In this document: positions 35,855 to 44,220 of the stretch, one piece after another
How positions within the stretch are numbered: position 1 is the stretch's first letter
How the letters are laid out: every line of letters begins with the position of its first letter
Assembly: GCF_002135355.1 (NCBI RefSeq)
Contig: NZ_NEGE01000006.1
Coordinates: 62,001-126,000 of the forward strand
Origin: Acinetobacter sp. ANC 4169
GTDB lineage: Bacteria; Pseudomonadota; Gammaproteobacteria; Pseudomonadales; Moraxellaceae
DNA: 64,000 bases
Direction: 5' to 3'
Translations under genes and position numbers: made by a program
Notes under the pieces: model-generated
Databases searched by the model: none
What the model saw: the letters and a program-made list of their open reading frames with translations, nothing else
Told to the model about the DNA's origin: nothing

Positions 35855-36688
35855 TCATGACTGCTTGGCCAGAAGTGTTGGAGGTGAAGCCTTGAGCACC
35901 TTTTGCTGTAGTCGGGCTAGGCCTTCGGTCATTTGATTTTGCACTTCCTGAGTTAGGCTTTCAACAGTATGCCCTTGCACGGCAATCGCCGGCAATGCCA
36001 TTAAATGTGCGGTGACTTTGGGCATTTCCAGCACTTTTTTAACATGATCAGCAAAACTGATATTACCTACAAACGGCGCGACCGTATCCAGTTGCCCATC
36101 TTGATTCACATAACAAATCAGGCAAATTTGTACCGGACGATTCGCTTCAATGGCAGAACCTAAAATACGGCCATAGATTTTTTTAATTTTGCTGCCATCC
36201 GAAGTGGTGGCTTCTGGAAAAAATAATACCGGAATATCCTGCTTTAAAAATGTGGTAATTTGCTCTTTAATTTTAATCGAATCACCAGAACCACGTTTAA
36301 TAAATAATGTGCCACCGCCCTTGGCCAGTTTTCCCAATAAAGGCCATTTTTCAATTTCAGCTTTGGCTAAAAAAAACACCCGGGCACTTGAACCCAATAC
36401 CGCAACATCCAGCCAGGAAACATGATTACTCACCCATAAAGCCGGTTCACGTGGAATCACGCCATGTACCTGAATTTCAAGGTTAAAAACCTTACATAAC
36501 TGACGGCAAAAATGCTGTACATAACGGGTATTACACGGGTTATTCGGGTCTTTATATAAACGGTGACGATAAACCAGATAAAATCCTTGAATAATCGCCC
36601 CTAAACCAGCCACTAACTTTCTGCTATATAAGAAAAATTTAGCTAAGCCATTTAACGAAGAATGTTCAGTTACAGAGGATTGATTCAT
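35855..36688 (-). CDS. 1-acyl-sn-glycerol-3-phosphate acyltransferase (PlsC-like)
   Basis: 277 residues. It has the HX4D block SNHVSWLDVAVLG, the acceptor-binding FIKRGSGD and FFPEATTSDG, and one N-terminal hydrophobic helix (LVAGLGAIIQGFYLVY). It transfers an acyl chain to lysophosphatidic acid or a related lysophospholipid at the inner membrane. The neighbour on the other strand is a cardiolipin-synthase-like enzyme, so the locus serves phospholipid remodelling. Whether this is the essential PlsC or an accessory paralogue (for example OlsA-like) cannot be told. Confidence 0.9.
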   Translation of the reverse strand: MNQSSVTEHSSLNGLAKFFLYSRKLVAGLGAIIQGFYLVYRHRLYKDPNNPCNTRYVQHFCRQLCKVFNLEIQVHGVIPREPALWVSNHVSWLDVAVLGSSARVFFLAKAEIEKWPLLGKLAKGGGTLFIKRGSGDSIKIKEQITTFLKQDIPVLFFPEATTSDGSKIKKIYGRILGSAIEANRPVQICLICYVNQDGQLDTVAPFVGNISFADHVKKVLEMPKVTAHLMALPAIAVQGHTVESLTQEVQNQMTEGLARLQQKVLKASPPTLLAKQS

Positions 36689-37068
36689 AGAGGGATCACT
36701 AATTACCAGTTACAGCGTTTAATCATTTATTTGCTATTATTCTATACTGTTCATTTTAATCTTGCATTGATCATAAAATCCCAAATCGGCTATTCTTTTT
36801 CTCAATTCAGCAAATACAGTCAATAAGTCATTTATTTTTATCATAAATAAAGAGATTAAATACTGCTCTGAAAATTAAAAGCCAGACCGATATAAACCTG
36901 CATGATGTGATGCTTTTAATCAGGTCATCCGAGATTTTCCTGCTTATAAAACCGCCGGGTATAAGCTGAATATCTTGTTACGATGCTTTATTAAGTTTTT
37001 GCTATTTTTCCCTCTCCCTGCTCATTTTCAACTAAAATGAAGTTTTAACTCAGTAGAGATTATCGTTA
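36689..37068. other. Non-coding region upstream of hflX
   Basis: 380 bases with no credible reading frame. It separates the divergent acyltransferase gene and hflX and should contain both promoters. There is no hfq gene ahead of hflX, unlike the miaA-hfq-hflX order common in gammaproteobacteria. Confidence 0.5.
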
Positions 37069-38400
37069 GTGGAATATTTTGAGCAACATCAGGGAGGTGA
37101 ACGAACAATCCTAGTGAGTGTATCGGTACAACTGTTAGATGACCTTGATGCAGAAGAATTTCATTTATTGGCCCAATCTGCGGGTGCCGAAATTTTAGAA
37201 CATATCACCGCTCAACGTATCAGACCTGATCCCAAACTGTTTATCGGTTCTGGCAAGGCAGAAGAAATTGCCGCTCTCGTACAAGATTTCGAAGCCAACC
37301 TGGTCATTTTCGATCATTCTCTGACACCGGCTCAAGCACGTAATTTAGAAAAAATTATGCTATGCCGTGTGGTTGACCGTACCGAACTGATTTTAGATAT
37401 TTTCGCGCAACGTGCCCGTACCTATGAAGGTAAACTGCAAGTTGAATTGGCGCAGTTACAGCATCTATCTTCACGCTTAGTACGTAGCCGGGGTAATCTC
37501 GACAGTCAAAAAGGCGGGATTGGCTTACGTGGCCCGGGTGAAACCTTGCTTGAAACAGACCGCCGCTTACTGCGTATTCGCATGGGGCAACTCAAAACCA
37601 AACTGGATAAAGTTCGTCAAACCCGTATGCAAGGCCGTGTAGCTCGTCAAAAGGCCGCTGTACCGACAATCTCTTTAGTCGGTTATACCAATGCCGGTAA
37701 ATCCACCCTGTTTAATATTCTGGCCAAGAGCGATGTTTATGCGGCAGATCAGCTGTTTGCAACATTGGACCCCACGCTGCGCCGTTTGGAATGGGACGGG
37801 ATTGGACGTTTAGTGCTGGCAGATACCGTGGGTTTCGTGCGTAATCTCTCGCATTCTTTAGTCGAGTCCTTTAAGGCAACTTTGGAAGAAACGCTGGAAG
37901 CCACCTTGTTGCTCCATGTGATTGATTCAAGTAGCCCGGATATGCTGGAACAGATTGAAGCGGTAGAATCGGTACTCAAAGAAATTGGCGCTAATGTGCC
38001 GGTACTGCGCGTCTACAACAAAATTGATGTGAGCGGTGAAGATGCCAAAATTGTCTATGCCAAACCGCACCTGCCTGATCGTGTATATGTATCAGCACAC
38101 TCAGGTCAGGGTTTAGACCTGCTTCGTCAAGCGGTACAAGAATGTTTGATGGGGCAAATTCAAAGCTTCGAATTAGCGTTAAAGCCTGCATATGGCAAAT
38201 TGCGTACCCAACTCTATGCCTTGAATGTGATTCAATCTGAAAATTATGATGATCAGGGCAATCTGCATTTGCATGTGATCATGGCACCGCAAAAGCTGGA
38301 ACAGCTGATTAAACAGGCGCATTTACCCATCGATGAAATTCTGGGACACAAGGCCGTACAATTTAAGCGGCCGCTTGAAGAATTTGAAATAAAAAGATAA
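37069..38400 (+). CDS. hflX: Ribosome-splitting GTPase HflX
   Basis: 443 residues beginning at a GTG at 37069 (MEYFEQHQGGERTILVSVSV); no ATG fits the family N-terminus. The glycine-rich HflX segment SQKGGIGLRGPGETLLETDRRLL and the coiled connector precede the G domain with GYTNAGKSTLFN (G1), DTVGFVRNL (G3) and NKID (G4). The protein rescues stalled 70S ribosomes under heat or antibiotic stress by splitting subunits. It is followed 44 bases later by the LrgA/LrgB pair. Confidence 0.95.
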   Translation: MEYFEQHQGGERTILVSVSVQLLDDLDAEEFHLLAQSAGAEILEHITAQRIRPDPKLFIGSGKAEEIAALVQDFEANLVIFDHSLTPAQARNLEKIMLCRVVDRTELILDIFAQRARTYEGKLQVELAQLQHLSSRLVRSRGNLDSQKGGIGLRGPGETLLETDRRLLRIRMGQLKTKLDKVRQTRMQGRVARQKAAVPTISLVGYTNAGKSTLFNILAKSDVYAADQLFATLDPTLRRLEWDGIGRLVLADTVGFVRNLSHSLVESFKATLEETLEATLLLHVIDSSSPDMLEQIEAVESVLKEIGANVPVLRVYNKIDVSGEDAKIVYAKPHLPDRVYVSAHSGQGLDLLRQAVQECLMGQIQSFELALKPAYGKLRTQLYALNVIQSENYDDQGNLHLHVIMAPQKLEQLIKQAHLPIDEILGHKAVQFKRPLEEFEIKR

Positions 38401-38444
38401 ATCGGTTAAAACGTGACAAGTATAATTATATTTATTGGTAAAAA

Positions 38445-38816
38445 ATGGACTGGATAAGAACAATCGACTGGCCAGCCTGGATTGGCACACTGGCATTAAT
38501 CATCTGCTTCCGTGAAGGAGCAGTATGGTTAAGCACACAATTTCATCATCCTGAACTGGGTAATCTGCTGGGTTTGATCAGCCTATTGGTGACTTTATTT
38601 ATTTGGAGAAATTTCAACAAATTACCGGCGCGTTTAGTCGACACCAATAACAAGATTATGAAAGAAAGTGCCTTTGCCTTTTTACCAATTAGCGCGGGTT
38701 CACTGATTATGCTGACCCAGATGGGAAAAGAAATCCCGGCTTTCCTGCTGGTGATGTTTATCAGCACCCTGATCCCTTTGTGGGTCTATGCAAAAATGTC
38801 CAAGCGTTGGTTATAG
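38445..38816 (+). CDS. CidA/LrgA-family (YohJ-like) membrane protein
   Basis: 123 residues with four hydrophobic segments, in the size range of the LrgA/CidA holin-like family. The LGLISLLVTLFIWRNF and FLPISAGSLIMLTQMG regions match the family's conserved layout. Identification is strengthened by the LrgB gene beginning nine bases downstream, the invariant partner arrangement. Family members modulate murein hydrolase activity or export small metabolites such as pyruvate; which applies here is open. The N-terminus (MDWIRTIDWPAW) is amphipathic and unusual. Confidence 0.75.
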   Translation: MDWIRTIDWPAWIGTLALIICFREGAVWLSTQFHHPELGNLLGLISLLVTLFIWRNFNKLPARLVDTNNKIMKESAFAFLPISAGSLIMLTQMGKEIPAFLLVMFISTLIPLWVYAKMSKRWL

Positions 38817-38825
38817 GGAAATCAT

Positions 38826-39500
38826 ATGTTCGCAGTACTCTCTGGTTTTTTGATCACCTTGATCGCCTATCTGGTTGCAAAACCGATTAACAAACACCTG
38901 CCACAAGTTCCGGTGATTGTGATAGGCATGTTTTTGATTATTGGACTGCTGTTTGTATTCGGCATTCCTTATCAATCCTATATGGCACAGGTCAATCCGC
39001 TTTTTAATCGTCTCTTGGGCTATGTCACCGTTGCATTGGCCATTCCCCTGGCCGCCATGCGTTATGATGATCTGCCGCTAAAAGCCATGCTCGGAATTCT
39101 GGTTTTTGCCAGTATCAGTGCGGTGGCTTTGCCTATGGGACTTGCCTATTTATTGCATATGACCGATTCAAGCATTATGGCATTTGCTACTCGTGCCGTA
39201 ACCACACCCATTGCCATCAATATTGCAACCCTATTACACGCTCCGGTGAGCATGGTCATACTTATTGTGATTTTATCCGGTGTGATTGGCGCGGCCTTTT
39301 CCCCATTGATCCTGCGTCATATCAATGATGAACGGGCATCAGGCCTGGCATTAGGCCTGGCCGCTCATGCCATTGGAACAGCACAGGCATGGCAAAGAGG
39401 CAGCGTGGCTGGACGCTATGCGGCATTTGGAATGGCTGTGAATGCTGTATTTACTGCCATTTGGCTGCCAACGTTTATACTTTATTTACAAAAAGTGTGA
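38826..39500 (+). CDS. LrgB/CidB-family (YohK-like) membrane protein
   Basis: 224 residues with about six or seven membrane segments. Conserved LrgB blocks are visible: NPLFNRLLGYVTVALAIPL, FATRAVTTPIAINIA, GVIGAAFSP and GLALGLAAHAIGTAQAW. AGGGAAATC precedes the ATG. It functions as a pair with the upstream CidA/LrgA-like protein. Confidence 0.92.
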   Translation: MFAVLSGFLITLIAYLVAKPINKHLPQVPVIVIGMFLIIGLLFVFGIPYQSYMAQVNPLFNRLLGYVTVALAIPLAAMRYDDLPLKAMLGILVFASISAVALPMGLAYLLHMTDSSIMAFATRAVTTPIAINIATLLHAPVSMVILIVILSGVIGAAFSPLILRHINDERASGLALGLAAHAIGTAQAWQRGSVAGRYAAFGMAVNAVFTAIWLPTFILYLQKV

Positions 39501-39588
39501 TTAATGAAGCATTAAAGTTGCTTTATATTGTTAAAAAATATACTGTTGGATTATGTTAGACCGTTAATCTATCAAAAGGAATTTGATA

Positions 39589-40035
39589 ATGAATCACATG
39601 AAAATTTTAGCAACTCTAGTTTTTTCTTCCTTGACCAGTGTTGCTTTTGCAAATGATATCAGTGGAACCTGGAAAAACATTGATGACAAAACCGGTTCAT
39701 CCAAAGCCATTCTTGAAATTCGTCAGGAAAGTAATGGCACCTATACCGCACAAGTGGTTAAAGTAACCCCTCGTCCAGGATATACTCCCAAAGAAATCTG
39801 CGTCAAATGCCCTGCACCCTATACCAATAAGCCTATTCTGGGAATGGATATCCTGAAAGGCTTAAAACATGTAGAAGGACCAAACTATGCGAATGGTAAA
39901 ATTATCGATCCGCTATCTGGTCATATTTACAGTATGAAAGCAAAATTAAGTGCCAATGGAAAACGTTTAACCCTGCGTGGTTATGTCGGAGTTTCCGCTT
40001 TAGGACGCAGCCAGACCTGGATTAAAAACGACTAA
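39589..40035 (+). CDS. DUF2147 secreted protein, array copy 1
   Basis: 148 residues from the ATG at 39589 with AAAAGGA eight bases upstream. The signal peptide ends SLTSVAFA. The mature domain is DUF2147: SGTWKNIDDKTGSSKAILEI, VTPRPGYTPKEICVKCPAPY with a CxxC pair, GMDILKGLKH and the terminal RGYVGVSALGRSQTWI. The function of DUF2147 is not established; the proteins are periplasmic or secreted beta-rich domains. It is first of a same-strand tandem array of five, with its own terminator. Confidence 0.9.
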   Translation: MNHMKILATLVFSSLTSVAFANDISGTWKNIDDKTGSSKAILEIRQESNGTYTAQVVKVTPRPGYTPKEICVKCPAPYTNKPILGMDILKGLKHVEGPNYANGKIIDPLSGHIYSMKAKLSANGKRLTLRGYVGVSALGRSQTWIKND

Positions 40036-40042
40036 ATATGAC

Positions 40043-40068
40043 AAAAAGCCGCACTATGTGGCTTTTTT
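40043..40068 (+). terminator. Terminator after DUF2147 copy 1
   Basis: AAAAAGCCGCA/TGTGGCTTTTTT, one G-U pair, CTA loop. A decayed version follows the pseudogene at about 41261-41286, showing the terminator was duplicated with the gene. Confidence 0.85.
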
Positions 40069-40122
40069 ATTCACTGATATTTAAATACTTCACATTATTT
40101 TCCATTATTACGAAGCAATAGA

Positions 40123-40151
40123 TTGACTAATTTTTAAACGACAACTATATC
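40123..40151 (+). promoter_or_regulatory. Predicted promoter of DUF2147 copy 2
   Basis: TTGACT, 17 bases, TATATC. The TTGACTAAT segment recurs with the same 17-base spacing upstream of copies 3 and 4 (41341 and 41951). Confidence 0.6.
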
Positions 40152-40197
40152 TTTAATACAGACAAGAAAAATATTTTCCGCACACTTGGGAGTTAAT

Positions 40198-40644
40198 ATG
40201 AAGAAGAATCTATTATTTGCTGCTTTTGTTGGTGTCGTTTTCAGTGGGAATGTATTGGCAAATGATCTTACCGGAACATGGAAAACCATTGACGATAAAA
40301 CAGGCTCGTCAAAGGCGATTCTTGAAATGCGTCAAGAAAGCAATGGGACTTATACGGCAAAAATTGTAAAAATCACCCCACGTCCAGGTTATACCCCGAA
40401 AGAAACCTGTGTAAATTGTCCAGCACCTTATACCGATAAACCGATCTTAGGATTAGATATTTTAACGGGATTAAAATCGAACGGTGACAATCACTTTGTA
40501 AATGCCAAAGTTCTAGATCCACTGAACGGTAAAATCTATAGCGGCAAAGCAAAGTTAAGCGCAAACGGTAAACGTCTCACGCTACGCGGTTATGTCGGTG
40601 TGTCTGCACTTGGCCGTAGCCAGACATGGATTAAACAAGATTAA
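40198..40644 (+). CDS. DUF2147 secreted protein, array copy 2
   Basis: 148 residues from the ATG at 40198 (MKKNLLFAAF) with GGGAG upstream; an in-frame TTG four codons earlier is ignored. The signal peptide ends SGNVLA. It shares IDDKTGSSKAILEMRQESNG and the whole RGYVGVSALGRSQTWIK end with copy 1, so these two are the closest pair. The CxxC motif reads ETCVNCPAPY. The segment corresponding to LKHV is LKSNGDNHFVNAK, more diverged than in the others. Function unknown. Confidence 0.9.
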   Translation: MKKNLLFAAFVGVVFSGNVLANDLTGTWKTIDDKTGSSKAILEMRQESNGTYTAKIVKITPRPGYTPKETCVNCPAPYTDKPILGLDILTGLKSNGDNHFVNAKVLDPLNGKIYSGKAKLSANGKRLTLRGYVGVSALGRSQTWIKQD

Positions 40645-40885
40645 TTTATGTTAATTACAGCTCAGCATAAATGCTGAGCATGGTATGAGTGAGCAGTTAA
40701 AAATTTTATCCCAACGACTGCTCAATTTCGTATTGCTTCCCCCTACTTTAAATTCTCCCTGCTTTAAATCAGTCATCAGGATTGCTGGCTTATATAAATG
40801 AGAAAAATTTATAAAAAAAATAACAATCAGCACTGCATTTTTTGTAGCCTATTCAGCAGTTTTTTAATTTTTTGCTGAATAAACA
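40645..40885. other. Spacer with two hairpins between DUF2147 copy 2 and the pseudogene
   Basis: Holds the palindrome GCTCAGCATAAATGCTGAGC at 40661-40680 and a longer hairpin ATTCAGCA/TGCTGAAT at about 40850-40879. No gene is seen. Copy 2 lacks the A/T-flanked terminator found after the other copies; the first palindrome may replace it. Confidence 0.5.
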
Positions 40886-41253
40886 AGCGGTACGTGGATA
40901 CAAATCGACGATAAAATAATTTTTTCCAACATTCTGATTTAAATTAAAAAAACCCATAAATCTTATTCTATAAAAATGATTAAACTCACACCGCGCCCAG
41001 CTTATTCCCCCGAGAAACATGTTCCAACTGCCCCCTTACACAGATCAAACTATATTGGAATGAGATGTCATTAAAAATTTATAACATGTTAATGAAAATA
41101 ATTATGCAAGCGGTCGTGTACTTGATCCTTGAACAGAAAAAATATATGGCTTTAAAGGATGAATGCCCCCGATGGTAAACGTCTTATATGACGTGGTTAT
41201 GTGGGAATTTCTGCCTGGAGTCGAACTCAAAAACCTGGATTAGAAACGACTAA
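40886..41253 (+). pseudogene. Degraded DUF2147 copy
   Basis: Translation recovers DUF2147 landmarks in broken frames: SGTWIQIDDK at the left end, an in-frame stop at the position of the conserved EIR, then KMIKLTPRPAYSPEKHV, frameshifts through the CxxC region, NYASGRVLDP, and DGKRLI with a stop before RGYVGISAWSRTQ. The right end still carries the GAAACGACTAAATATGACAA context found after copy 1. The signal peptide and start are gone. It is a clear dead member of the tandem array. Confidence 0.88.
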
Positions 41254-41340
41254 ATATGACAAAAAGCAGCACTATATGGCTTTTTTACTCAATAAAATTT
41301 AAATAAATCACATTATTTTTTATTTTCATGACACCCTATA

Positions 41341-41369
41341 TTGACTAATTTCTAAACACTCCTAATATG
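41341..41369 (+). promoter_or_regulatory. Predicted promoter of DUF2147 copy 3
   Basis: TTGACT, 17 bases, AATATG. It is the same TTGACTAATTTNTAAAC module as before copy 2. Confidence 0.5.
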
Positions 41370-41416
41370 GTTTTTATAGATTAGAAAAATTATTCACCAC
41401 AACCGCAGGAATTTAT

Positions 41417-41866
41417 ATGAAAAAAAATATCTTACTTACTGCTCTTGCCAGTTTAATTTTTAGTGGGAATGTATTGGCACAAGATCTATCGGGTACATGG
41501 CAACAAATTGATGATAAAACCGGTTCACCTAAAGCCATTATCGAAATTCGTAAAGATGCAAATGATATATATACAGGTAAAATTGTCAAAGTGACACCTC
41601 GCCCAGGTTATACACCGCAAAAGACATGTAACAACTGTCCGGCACCGTATACCAATCAACCCATTCTAGGCATGGATGTACTTACCGGTTTAAAACATGT
41701 GCCAGATACCACTAATTATGAAAAAGGCCGTGTCATCGACCCTCTTGCTGGCAAAATTTATAGTGCCAAAGTTCGGCTGAGTCCCAACGGCAAACGTTTA
41801 ACTTTACGCGGCTACATCGGTATCTCTGCAATAGGACGCAGTCAAACCTGGCTCCGCTTAGATTAA
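41417..41866 (+). CDS. DUF2147 secreted protein, array copy 3
   Basis: 149 residues. GGAATTT lies before the ATG and the signal peptide ends SGNVLA, identical to copy 2. The mature part is SGTWQQIDDKTGSPKAIIEI, VTPRPGYTPQKTCNNCPAPY, GMDVLTGLKHV, NYEKGRVIDPLAGKIY and RGYIGISAIGRSQTWLRLD. It shares the NYEKGRVIDPLAG insertion with copy 4. Two cysteines remain as CxxC. Confidence 0.9.
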   Translation: MKKNILLTALASLIFSGNVLAQDLSGTWQQIDDKTGSPKAIIEIRKDANDIYTGKIVKVTPRPGYTPQKTCNNCPAPYTNQPILGMDVLTGLKHVPDTTNYEKGRVIDPLAGKIYSAKVRLSPNGKRLTLRGYIGISAIGRSQTWLRLD

Positions 41867-41883
41867 TCCAAATTTATTCTTAT

Positions 41884-41911
41884 AAAAAGCCACTCCTTCA
41901 GTGGCTTTTTT
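41884..41911 (+). terminator. Terminator after DUF2147 copy 3
   Basis: AAAAAGCCACT/AGTGGCTTTTTT type stem with a short loop, 18 bases after the stop. Confidence 0.85.
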
Positions 41912-41950
41912 AAATCTTGAATATGATGTTTTACATGACCGTGCATTATA

Positions 41951-41979
41951 TTGACTAATCACATAATACCTCTAATATT
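41951..41979 (+). promoter_or_regulatory. Predicted promoter of DUF2147 copy 4
   Basis: TTGACT, 17 bases, AATATT; third occurrence of the TTGACTAAT module. Confidence 0.5.
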
Positions 41980-42019
41980 ACAGCTTCACAAAAAGTGAAC
42001 GAATATTTGAAGGTCTGAT

Positions 42020-42469
42020 ATGCAAAAGAATCTATTGCTTGCCACTTTAGCTGGTGCACTTTTCAGTGGAAATGTTTTCGCAGAAGATATTTCTGGAACC
42101 TGGCAGCAAATTGACGATAAGACCGGTGCCGCTAAGGCCATTATTAAAATTAATAAGGAAGCCAACAATACCTTTACCGGGAAAATTATTAAAGTCACCC
42201 CTCGTCCAGGCTATACCCCACGTGAAACCTGTAATAAATGTCCTGCTCCATATACCAACGATCCAATTTTAGGCATGGAAATCATTAAAGGCTTAAAACA
42301 TGTAGCAGGAACCAATAACTATGAAAAAGGCCGTGTCATTGATCCTTTAGCAGGCAATGTCTATGATGCCAAAGTTAAACTCAATGCTACAGGCAAGCGT
42401 CTAACTCTCAGAGCCTATATGGGTGTTTCAACTTTAGGACGTAGCCAGACTTGGATCAGACTTGACTAA
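42020..42469 (+). CDS. DUF2147 secreted protein, array copy 4
   Basis: 149 residues. The signal peptide ends SGNVFA. The mature part is SGTWQQIDDKTGAAKAIIKI, VTPRPGYTPRETCNKCPAPY, GMEIIKGLKHV and NYEKGRVIDPLAG, with the end RAYMGVSTLGRSQTWIRLD. The GGY or RGY of the other copies is RAY here. Last gene of the array; its terminator also faces the convergent apaH gene. Confidence 0.9.
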   Translation: MQKNLLLATLAGALFSGNVFAEDISGTWQQIDDKTGAAKAIIKINKEANNTFTGKIIKVTPRPGYTPRETCNKCPAPYTNDPILGMEIIKGLKHVAGTNNYEKGRVIDPLAGNVYDAKVKLNATGKRLTLRAYMGVSTLGRSQTWIRLD

Positions 42470-42481
42470 GCATTTCTAAAC

Positions 42482-42508
42482 AAAAAAGCCACATCATGTG
42501 GCTTTTTT
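42482..42508. terminator. Terminator between DUF2147 copy 4 and apaH
   Basis: AAAAAAGCCACAT/ATGTGGCTTTTTT with a very short loop; works for both convergent genes. Confidence 0.85.
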
Positions 42509-42528
42509 ACTGTTGATGATCTCTATGA

Positions 42529-43374
42529 TTACATCACAGGATTATCCACTTTAAACAACTGTTTATCTTCTAATCGATAAGCAATTAGCTGATGTCCCCA
42601 AACACAGCCACCATCCACATTCTGAATCTGAGGGTTAATGGTCTTACCCTGTAAGGCGGCCCAGTGTCCAAAAATCAACTGATGAGTTTTCGCCGCTTTG
42701 GATTCAAATTCAAACCATGGCTGAAAGCCTTGAGGCATTGGATCATCCAGTGAATCTTTAAAGCAGAATTCCATTTGCCCTTCTGCATTGGTTAAACGCA
42801 TACGGGTCAGATAATTGGTAATACAACGCAAGCGCGCATTTCCTTGCAAATCATCTGACCAAAGGTCAGGTTTTTTACCGTACATTTCCGCCAGGAAAGC
42901 ATCCACTACAGCAAAATCATCATGGGAAATAACCGCTTCTATTTCTTTTGCCAAGGCAGCAGTTTGCTCTGCTGACCAAAGGCAAGGAATACCGGCATGC
43001 GTCAAGATGGTTTGTTCATTCGGAAATAAACATAAAGGCTGTTTACGCAGCCAGTCAATTAAATCATCGCTATCAATAGCATCAATCACATCGCTGGTTT
43101 TATCTCTTTCCTGCAGCTCTTTTAAACCACGTGCACATGCCAACAAGGTTAAATCATGATTACCCAGTACTGTAGCTGCCACTCCACGATCCACCAGTTT
43201 TTTGACAAAGCGTAGTGTGCCAACCGAGTTTTCACCCCGCGCCACCAAATCTCCTGCAAACCAGATAAAATCCTGATCCGGATCAAACTTGATTTCTTTC
43301 AGCAAGGCTTTTAAGGCTTCGAAACAGCCTTGAACATCACCAATCACATAATTGTATCGAATATTCGATGCCAC
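42529..43374 (-). CDS. apaH: Diadenosine tetraphosphatase ApaH (symmetrical)
   Basis: Hydrolyses Ap4A to two ADP and removes Np4 caps from RNA. The 281-residue protein starts with GTG (MASNIRYNYVIGDVQGC) directly after the rsmA stop with no gap. Metal motifs are GDVQGCFEAL, WFAGDLVARGENS, VLGNHDLTLLA and THAGIP. The order pdxA-rsmA-apaH resembles E. coli surA-pdxA-rsmA-apaG-apaH, but apaG is missing and surA is not upstream. Confidence 0.96.
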   Translation of the reverse strand: MASNIRYNYVIGDVQGCFEALKALLKEIKFDPDQDFIWFAGDLVARGENSVGTLRFVKKLVDRGVAATVLGNHDLTLLACARGLKELQERDKTSDVIDAIDSDDLIDWLRKQPLCLFPNEQTILTHAGIPCLWSAEQTAALAKEIEAVISHDDFAVVDAFLAEMYGKKPDLWSDDLQGNARLRCITNYLTRMRLTNAEGQMEFCFKDSLDDPMPQGFQPWFEFESKAAKTHQLIFGHWAALQGKTINPQIQNVDGGCVWGHQLIAYRLEDKQLFKVDNPVM

Positions 43375-44187
43375 TTAATCCACCATTTGATCTGCTAATG
43401 CAACAAATTGAGCCAGCGTTAAAGTTTCTGGACGTGCCATTGGATCTACACCAGCATTTTCAAAACCTTCTTCAACCAGCATGCCTTTTAAACTGTTGCG
43501 CAAGGTTTTACGACGTTGGGTGAATACATGTGAAACCAGACGGGCTAAAGCTTTTTCACTTTTTGCCACAATCGGCTTGGTTGCATAAGGCTCTAAACGG
43601 AAAACTGCAGAGGTGACTTTAGGTGGTGGATTGAATGATCCTGGTGGTACTTCAAACAGGAAAGTCGGTTTGCAGTAATACTGAATCATCACTGACAAAC
43701 GACCATATTCTTTTGTGTTTGGTGATGCAGTAATACGGTCAACCACTTCTTTTTGCAACATGAAATGCATGTCTTTGACTTTGTCACCAAATTCCAAGAG
43801 GTGGAACAACAGCGGTGTCGAAATGTTATAGGGCAAGTTACCAACCACACGAAGCGGACGACCTTCTGCAAATAAATTGGTGAAGTCGTATTTCAGCGCA
43901 TCGGTTTCAACAATGGTTAAACGTTCCGGATGCGGTACACGACCCGGCAAGCCAGCAGCCAAATCACGGTCAAGCTCAATTACAGTTAAAGCATCACATT
44001 CACCAATTAAAGGCGAAGTCAAAGCTGCAAGACCCGGTCCAATTTCCACGACATTATCACCGGCGCGCGGATTCACTGAACGAACAATTTTTGCAATGAC
44101 ACGTTGGTCATGTAAGAAGTTTTGACCAAAACGCTTACGCGTGTGATGCCCTTCATCTTTTGGGTTTAAGGCATTAATTTGATACAT
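43375..44187 (-). CDS. rsmA: 16S rRNA dimethyladenosine transferase RsmA/KsgA
   Basis: Dimethylates A1518 and A1519 of 16S rRNA late in 30S assembly. The 270-residue protein has KRFGQNFLHDQRVI at the N-terminus, VVEIGPGLAALTSPL (SAM loop), VIELDRDLAAGL, VGNLPYNISTPLLFHLL with the NLPY motif, and the C-terminal FTQRRKTLRNSLKG. It sits between pdxA (33-base gap) and apaH (no gap). Confidence 0.97.
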   Translation of the reverse strand: MYQINALNPKDEGHHTRKRFGQNFLHDQRVIAKIVRSVNPRAGDNVVEIGPGLAALTSPLIGECDALTVIELDRDLAAGLPGRVPHPERLTIVETDALKYDFTNLFAEGRPLRVVGNLPYNISTPLLFHLLEFGDKVKDMHFMLQKEVVDRITASPNTKEYGRLSVMIQYYCKPTFLFEVPPGSFNPPPKVTSAVFRLEPYATKPIVAKSEKALARLVSHVFTQRRKTLRNSLKGMLVEEGFENAGVDPMARPETLTLAQFVALADQMVD

Positions 44188-44220
44188 AAAAACATTTCCA
44201 ACGTGAGTAATGAGTAAAAA

